Shown here piece after piece: positions 1 to 6,250 of a DNA stretch of 6,250 nucleotides. Each line of letters starts with the position of its first letter. Positions within the stretch are counted from its first letter, which is position 1. Below the pieces are notes generated by a model. It worked only from the letters and a program-made list of their open reading frames with translations, ran no database searches and was not told the origin of the DNA. The stretch is from CAZYTO01 sp964650405 (GTDB taxonomy: Bacteria > Acidobacteriota > Thermoanaerobaculia > Gp7-AA8): the NCBI GenBank assembly GCA_964650405.1, contig CAZYTO010000308.1, forward strand, positions 1 to 6,250, given 5' to 3'. A program made the position numbers and the translations under genes.

Positions 1-473
1 ACTTCACCGGCGACGGCGCGAAGCGCGACGAGGACGGCTACTTCTGGCTCCTCGGCCGCGTGGACGACGTGATCAACGTCGCCGGCCACCGCATCGGCAC
101 GATGGAGGTGGAGTCGGCGCTGGTCGATCACCACTCGGTGGCCGAGGCAGCCGTGGTGGGGATCAATCACGAGATCAAGGGAACGGCCATCGCAGCCTTC
201 GTCATCGTGAAGTCGAGCGAGCTCGAACACGCCAAGGAAGATCCGGCAAAGTTCGAGAAGGAGCTGAAAGAGCATGTGTCGGAGAAGATCGGGGCCATCG
301 CCAAGCCGGAGAAGATCCTGGTGACCGCCGACCTGCCCAAGACGCGCTCGGGGAAGATCATGCGCCGCCTCCTGCGCGACATCGCCGAGGGCCGCGCCCT
401 CGGCGACGTGACGACGCTGGCCGATCCGACCGTGGTGGCCTCGCTCAAGGACAGGTACGAGGAGGAGAGCTGA
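1..473 (+). CDS. acs: Acetyl-CoA synthetase, AMP-forming, C-terminal part (5' end outside window)
   Basis: The reading frame is open from position 3 and ends with TGA at 471-473, so about 156 C-terminal residues are visible of a protein that is usually near 650. The enzyme makes acetyl-CoA from acetate, ATP and CoA through an acetyl-AMP intermediate in the cytoplasm. The fragment opens with the conserved FTGDGAKRDEDGYFWLLGR stretch. It continues into the hinge motif GRVDDVINVAGHR, which precedes the mobile C-terminal domain, and carries the A10 motif PKTRSGKIMRR. The lysine codon at 354-356 is the catalytic Lys of adenylation (Lys609 in the enteric enzyme). It lies in a PX4GK motif, the site that Pat-type acetyltransferases modify to switch these enzymes off, so post-translational control is plausible but inferred. 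Propionyl-CoA synthetase is the main alternative, since the acyl pocket lies outside the window. No frameshift is seen. Confidence 0.93.
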   Translation, partial: FTGDGAKRDEDGYFWLLGRVDDVINVAGHRIGTMEVESALVDHHSVAEAAVVGINHEIKGTAIAAFVIVKSSELEHAKEDPAKFEKELKEHVSEKIGAIAKPEKILVTADLPKTRSGKIMRRLLRDIAEGRALGDVTTLADPTVVASLKDRYEEES

Positions 474-481
474 GAGGAAAC

Positions 482-578
482 GGTTGCTTACGAGGTTGCG
501 AGGTTGCGAGGTCGACTCGACCACGCAACCACGCAACCTCGCAACCTCGCAACCTCGCAACCACGCAACCACGCAACC
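482..578. repeat. Octamer tandem repeat forming a long near-perfect palindrome
   Basis: This patch fills most of the gap between acs and the SDR gene. The right part, 525-578, is six consecutive 8-bp units of the form GCAACC(T/A)C followed by a partial GCAACC. The left part, 492-512, has two and a half units in the opposite orientation (GAGGTTGC). Around the centre at 516, bases 488-515 pair with 517-544 at 25 of 28 positions; the mismatches are at 490/542, 501/531 and 509/523. The innermost bases are GGTCGA-C-TCGACC, so there is almost no loop. A slipped register also pairs 492-512 with 536-556 over 21 bases without mismatch. As RNA it would be a strong hairpin starting 15 bases after the acs stop. 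It could limit read-through, but there is no U-tract. Its origin as a dispersed repeat is inferred. Confidence 0.9.
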
Positions 579-591
579 AGCGAATCAGCGA

Positions 592-1323
592 ATGAACATG
601 GCTCGGACCATCCTCATCACGGGCGGCTCGCGCGGCATCGGGCGGGTGACCGCCATGCGCCTGCTCGCCGACGGCTACAACGTGGCCTTCACCTACACCG
701 CATCCACGCAGGCGGCGGACGACTTCGTAGCCACGGACCCTTCGCGCGTGTTTGCCGTGCAGGCCGACGTGCGCAATCCCGACCTGAACGAGACCGTGGT
801 CAACGAGGTGGTGGCGAAGTTCGGGGCCATCGACGGCCTGGTGAACAACGCCGGCATCCGCCGCGACGCGCTCCTCTACACCATGAGCGCCGACCAGTGG
901 CACGACGTCATCGACACGAACCTCAACGGCGCGTGGTCGATGACCAAGGCCGTGCTGACGGTCATGATGAAACAGCGCCGCGGCGCGATCGTGAACGTCT
1001 CCTCCCTCTCCGGCCTGCACGGCATCGTCGGACAGACGAACTACGCCGCGGCCAAGGGCGCCCTGATCTCGATGACCCGTTCGCTGGCCCGTGAAGTGGC
1101 CCGCAGCGGCATCCGCGTGAACTGCGTGGCCCCCGGCCTCGTGGAGACGGACATGATCGCCGACCTCGAGGAGGAGGCGCGGCGCGAGATGATCCGGGCC
1201 ATCCCCATGCGCCGCATCATCAAGCCGGATGAAGTGGCCGCGGGCATCGCCTTCCTCCTCAGCGACGACGCCAGCGCCATCACCGGCCAGGTCCTGGCCA
1301 TCGACGGCGGGACGGGCGCCTAA
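592..1323 (+). CDS. fabG: 3-oxoacyl-ACP reductase FabG-like short-chain dehydrogenase
   Basis: A 243-residue classical SDR, the normal length for FabG. The Rossmann cofactor motif TGGSRGIG is at residues 10-17 and NNAG at 85-88. The catalytic tetrad is complete: Asn110, Ser138, Tyr151 and Lys155 (in NYAAAK). The PG motif at 181-182 and the C-terminal AIDGG are also typical. There is no acidic residue at the end of strand beta2 (VAFTYTAST), and an Arg lies in the glycine loop, which together favour NADPH. The family reduces 3-oxoacyl-ACP to 3-hydroxyacyl-ACP in fatty-acid elongation, but many close paralogues act on other ketones or acyl-CoAs. No fabD, fabF or acpP is nearby, so the specific substrate is unproven. 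ATG at 592 or ATG at 598 both fit; neither has a Shine-Dalgarno sequence. The frame is also open upstream through the repeat, but that extension is repeat-encoded and is not part of the fold. The next gene starts 21 bases downstream. Confidence 0.9.
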   Translation: MNMARTILITGGSRGIGRVTAMRLLADGYNVAFTYTASTQAADDFVATDPSRVFAVQADVRNPDLNETVVNEVVAKFGAIDGLVNNAGIRRDALLYTMSADQWHDVIDTNLNGAWSMTKAVLTVMMKQRRGAIVNVSSLSGLHGIVGQTNYAAAKGALISMTRSLAREVARSGIRVNCVAPGLVETDMIADLEEEARREMIRAIPMRRIIKPDEVAAGIAFLLSDDASAITGQVLAIDGGTGA

Positions 1324-1328
1324 GACGC

Positions 1329-1334
1329 TACAAT
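1329..1334 (+). promoter_or_regulatory. Possible -10 promoter element TACAAT before the glycosyltransferase
   Basis: TACAAT lies in the 21-base gap between the SDR stop and the glycosyltransferase ATG and is one base off the sigma-70 consensus TATAAT. A start site about 7 bases downstream would leave only a few bases before ATG at 1345, giving a nearly leaderless transcript. That would fit the lack of a ribosome binding site. No convincing -35 box at 16-18 bp spacing is visible, so this is a weak call. Simple read-through from the SDR gene is the alternative. Confidence 0.3.
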
Positions 1335-1344
1335 CCCCGGCCCG

Positions 1345-2322
1345 ATGCCCCCCTACCTCTCGGTGGTCATTCCCACGTACAACCGCCTGGACATGCTGCT
1401 CCGGGTGCTGGACGCCCTGCAGGCCCAGGAGGACGCGCCGGAGCACGAAGTGATCGTCGTCGACGACGGCTCCACGGACGAGACGGCGCGCGTGATCGGC
1501 GGGCGGATGGGGGCGGGCGGCGAGCAGGGCAAATCCGCCGGAGGGCGCCCATCAGGACAACCGGCCCGTCTCGTCTTCCGGTCGCAGCCGAACGGCGGCC
1601 CGGGGACGGCGCGGAATCACGGTGTCTCCCTCGCTACCGGCCGCTTCGTCGTGTTCATCGGCGACGACACGGTTCCTGAGCCGCGCTTCCTCGCCGAGCA
1701 TGCCCGCGTCCACCGCGAGGCGAGCGACGATGCGCTCCTGGCCTGTCTCGGCTACACCGGCTGGCCCCGCGGCGAGCGCGTCACGGCCTTCATGGATTAC
1801 ATCAACGACTACGGCCTGCAGTTCGGCTACAAGCTGATCGAGGACGGCACTATCGTCCCCTTCAACTTCTTCTACACCTCGAACATCTCCATCGACCGCC
1901 ACCTCCTCGGCGAGCGTCCCTTCGACACGAGCTTTCCGGCCGCGGCCTGGGAAGACATCGAGCTCGCCTACCGCCTCGACGCGGCCGGCCTGAAGATCCG
2001 CTACAACGCCAACGCCGTCACCCGCCACCACCACCCCATGACGATCGATTCGTTCGCCCGGCGGCAGTACACGGTGGGGAAGTCAGGAGCGATCTTCTAT
2101 CGCAAGCATCCCGAGCTCGGCCACTTCCTCGGCGTCCACGAGCTTCCCACCCGGCGCACCCCCACACCCGGCCACCTCAAACGCCTCCGGCGCCAGGCAC
2201 GGCTCGGCGAGCGCTTCCGCTTCCTGGCCCGCAACCAGGTCTTCGAGCTCCTCATGCGCGAGCACTACCTGCAGGGGCTGCGCGATGGGCTGGCCGCGGA
2301 GCAGCAGCAGCGCGAGTCATGA
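1345..2322 (+). CDS. Family 2 (GT-A) glycosyltransferase
   Basis: A 325-residue GT2 enzyme, expected to transfer a sugar from a nucleotide-sugar donor to a cell-surface glycan or lipid acceptor at the cytoplasmic face. The N-terminus LSVVIPTYNR (5-14) and DDGSTD (40-45) form the nucleotide-binding half. NGGPGTARNHG (83-93) is the conserved helix after strand 3. FIGDD (104-108) is the metal-binding DXD-like motif, and the WED at 202-204 supplies the likely catalytic acid. A His-rich RHHHP follows at 227-231. A Gly-rich, low-complexity insert (about 52-72) sits between strands 2 and 3. No transmembrane segment is evident, and the C-terminus is basic and charged, so it is probably soluble or peripheral. 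Donor and acceptor cannot be read from the sequence. ATG 1345 lacks a Shine-Dalgarno sequence. The gene could be co-transcribed with the SDR gene just upstream, but no functional link is obvious. Confidence 0.88.
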   Translation: MPPYLSVVIPTYNRLDMLLRVLDALQAQEDAPEHEVIVVDDGSTDETARVIGGRMGAGGEQGKSAGGRPSGQPARLVFRSQPNGGPGTARNHGVSLATGRFVVFIGDDTVPEPRFLAEHARVHREASDDALLACLGYTGWPRGERVTAFMDYINDYGLQFGYKLIEDGTIVPFNFFYTSNISIDRHLLGERPFDTSFPAAAWEDIELAYRLDAAGLKIRYNANAVTRHHHPMTIDSFARRQYTVGKSGAIFYRKHPELGHFLGVHELPTRRTPTPGHLKRLRRQARLGERFRFLARNQVFELLMREHYLQGLRDGLAAEQQQRES

Positions 2323-2327
2323 ATCCT

Positions 2328-2383
2328 TGAGTGCTGAGTGCCGAGTGCCGAGTTGGGCATGAGGCATGAGTAATGGGGCATGA
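2328..2383. repeat. Heptamer tandem repeat patch, eight units
   Basis: From five bases after the glycosyltransferase stop, the sequence keeps a strict 7-bp period for eight units. These are TGAGTGC twice, CGAGTGC, CGAGTTG, GGCATGA twice, GTAATGG and GGCATGA. Two unit types therefore lie head to tail in one register. Further copies lie nearby: an inverted one (TCATGCC at 2395-2401) and a direct pair (TGAGTCA TGAGGCA at 2445-2458). The pattern resembles the short tandemly repeated (STRR) heptamers known between genes in filamentous cyanobacteria, but the organism here does not look cyanobacterial. No function is known to me. Confidence 0.8.
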
Positions 2384-2403
2384 GTGGCCCTACCTCATGC
2401 CTC
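2361..2403. repeat. Inverted repeat / hairpin downstream of the glycosyltransferase
   Basis: GAGGCATGAG at 2361-2370 is the exact reverse complement of CTCATGCCTC at 2394-2403, a 10-bp stem. Alternatively GGCATGAG at 2377-2384 pairs with CTCATGCC at 2394-2401, an 8-bp stem with a 9-base loop. The same inverted heptamer can thus pair with either of two direct copies. It could act as a transcript end for the glycosyltransferase, but there is no run of T after it. Terminator function is therefore only a guess. Confidence 0.55.
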
Positions 2404-2415
2404 GAGCGATCGCGA

Positions 2416-2427
2416 CCTCGATCGAGG
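2416..2427. repeat. Perfect 12-bp palindrome CCTCGATCGAGG
   Basis: A self-complementary 12-mer in the spacer, just after a second palindrome, GCGATCGC, at 2406-2413. It could be an operator half-site pair or part of the repeat patch. It lies about 120 bases before the next gene. Nothing links it to a known regulator, and in GC-rich DNA such a site may arise by chance. The rest of the spacer from 2459 to 2545 shows no promoter, ribosome binding site or ORF that I can support. Confidence 0.35.
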
Positions 2428-2545
2428 GATTTCTTCTCTCGGCCTGAGTCATGAGGCATTGTGACCGTGACCCGCCCACCGTCACCCGCTCGTCGCTCGC
2501 CGCGCTCGGAACCTCCGTGCGTCGTGGCGCGTCTCCTTCTGTGAC

Positions 2546-3232
2546 GTGATCCTTCCTATCGTTGCATGCCTCGCGACTTCGTACGTTGTCCCCGCGGGAG
2601 TCGAGATTCCTCCCTGGATGGAACCGACGGCGGCGCTCCGATGGAGCGCGGCGGCGCCGGCCTCTCCTGAGTTGGAGACTCGCCTCGGAGTCGCCCAGGT
2701 GCAGAAGGACCTGAACGCGCTGCCGGTGTTTCGCGTGCTGAGGTCCGCAACGTGGTGGGGCCGGTACACCCCGGGGCTGGAACGGGAATCGGCGCTGACC
2801 GTTTACTTACCCTCGGCGGGTGACGCAATCGTCGAGCTGTCCGCCTGGAACAGCGAAGATGGCGAAGCCGCCACGCCTCCGTCGCCAGAGGTTTCACACT
2901 TACGAGCACCACTCGATCGCGGCCTGGCCCACACGCTCGCCGTTTGGGCTTCGCAGAGTGTTCGACCGGCACCACCCGAAACACCCTGCAACGCAACCCC
3001 TTGCTGGGTCGTTGTACAAATGGACGGAGGCACCGCGCACTACACGATCATCGCGGGACTTCCTGAATTTGGCGCCCTTTCCGTAAGCGGCGAGAGCGAC
3101 GAGATGGGGCAGGAGTTCTATGCAACGCCGGCGGGCCGGATTACAGCCGTTCTGCGAGACCTCGTACGGCAGAACCTTTCGCGTCACCAGGCTGAGGCCC
3201 GGCTGCGAATCTTGTTCGTCACGGAGCGGTGA
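2546..3232 (+). CDS. Hypothetical protein, possibly exported
   Basis: I do not recognise this 228-residue protein. GTG 2546 is the only start codon between the in-frame stops at 2462-2470 and the ATG at 2618 (residue 25), so the start is one of those two; neither has a Shine-Dalgarno sequence. The first 18 or so residues (MILPIVACLATSYVVPAG) are hydrophobic and could be a signal peptide or lipoprotein-like leader, but they lack the usual positive charge. The body is mixed alpha/beta in composition. It has a Trp pair at 70-71, a PCNATPC segment at 147-153 whose two cysteines could form a disulfide, and a charged helical C-terminus (VLRDLVRQNLSRHQAEARLR). Codon use is less GC3-biased than in its neighbours and includes a rare TTA at 2807-2809. 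It is isolated between a repeat patch and a convergent gene. It could be a real lineage-specific gene or a horizontally acquired one. Confidence 0.6.
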   Translation: MILPIVACLATSYVVPAGVEIPPWMEPTAALRWSAAAPASPELETRLGVAQVQKDLNALPVFRVLRSATWWGRYTPGLERESALTVYLPSAGDAIVELSAWNSEDGEAATPPSPEVSHLRAPLDRGLAHTLAVWASQSVRPAPPETPCNATPCWVVVQMDGGTAHYTIIAGLPEFGALSVSGESDEMGQEFYATPAGRITAVLRDLVRQNLSRHQAEARLRILFVTER

Positions 3233-3245
3233 TGGCCCGAAAGGT

Positions 3246-3274
3246 GAAGGACGGACGCGGATGGTCCGTCCTTC
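3246..3274. terminator. Bidirectional hairpin between convergent genes
   Basis: GAAGGACGGAC (3246-3256) and GTCCGTCCTTC (3264-3274) form a perfect 11-bp stem with a 7-base loop. It sits 13 bases after the stop of the hypothetical gene and 24 bases beyond the stop of the minus-strand amidohydrolase, which is where a shared terminator is expected. Neither side has a good U-tract; the minus-strand exit reads ACCTTTCGG, with a few Ts. Termination may therefore be weak or factor-assisted. A smaller stem (GCAGCG 3284-3289 with CGCTGC 3294-3299) lies beside it. Confidence 0.6.
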
Positions 3275-3298
3275 CCCAGTGCCGCAGCGCGGACGCTG

Positions 3299-6250
<2,952 letters not shown>

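Noticed and set aside
492..578. CRISPR array reading of the octamer repeat
   Set aside because: The units are 8 bp and contiguous with no unique spacers, and no cas genes are present.
484..591. N-terminal extension of the SDR from TTG 484 through the octamer repeat
   Set aside because: The frame stays open but would add 36 repeat-encoded residues ahead of an already complete Rossmann fold. FabG proteins start a few residues before TGGSRGIG, so ATG 592 or 598 is preferred.
445..1446. 333-codon open frame on the minus strand opposite the SDR gene
   Set aside because: It is antisense to a clear FabG-like gene with a complete catalytic tetrad. Its translation is His/Arg/Val/Gly-rich with no recognisable domain, which is typical of a shadow frame in GC-rich DNA.
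2406..2413. GCGATCGC, the HIP1 octamer abundant in cyanobacteria
   Set aside because: There is a single copy, inside a palindrome-rich spacer of a GC-rich genome. One copy is not evidence of a cyanobacterial host.
2820..3187. Alternative frames overlapping the hypothetical gene (2820-3086 plus, 2900-3187 minus)
   Set aside because: They are shorter, with no recognisable motif or ribosome binding site. The 2546-3232 frame covers the whole interval with a more protein-like composition.

Overview
This is a GC-rich bacterial chromosomal window holding three complete genes and two cut by the window edges. In order they are: the 3' end of an AMP-forming acetyl-CoA synthetase (+, acs), a FabG-like short-chain dehydrogenase (+), a family 2 glycosyltransferase (+), an unrecognised 228-residue protein (+), and a very large secreted-type protein on the minus strand. 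That last protein fuses a TolB/PD40 beta-propeller to an amidohydrolase and runs off the right edge. Strong GC bias at third codon positions, no Shine-Dalgarno sequences at the visible starts, and the propeller-amidohydrolase type suggest an environmental phylum such as Acidobacteriota. That assignment is an inference, not a reading of any marker gene.

Layout. Acs ends at 473. The 118-base gap before the SDR is almost entirely an 8-bp-period repeat (GCAACCTC/GCAACCAC) present in both orientations, which makes a long near-perfect palindrome centred at 516. The SDR (592-1323) and the glycosyltransferase (1345-2322) are 21 bases apart and could be co-transcribed, although a TACAAT hexamer sits in that gap. 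The glycosyltransferase is followed by a second repeat patch of a different kind, a strict 7-bp period (TGAGTGC-type, then GGCATGA-type) with inverted copies. A plain spacer and the hypothetical gene (2546-3232) come next. The hypothetical gene has less biased codon use than its neighbours. A convergent junction with a perfect 11-bp-stem hairpin separates it from the minus-strand amidohydrolase gene (3299 to beyond 6250).

How the genes work together. Acs activates acetate to acetyl-CoA, and the SDR could serve fatty-acid or related ketoacyl reduction. No other lipid genes are visible, so a shared pathway is only a possibility. The glycosyltransferase probably acts in cell-envelope or exopolysaccharide glycosylation. 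The amidohydrolase fusion probably acts outside the cytoplasm on an unknown substrate. I see no evidence of a defence system, CRISPR array, transposase, tRNA or rRNA. The most unusual content is the two short-period repeat patches flanking the SDR-glycosyltransferase pair.
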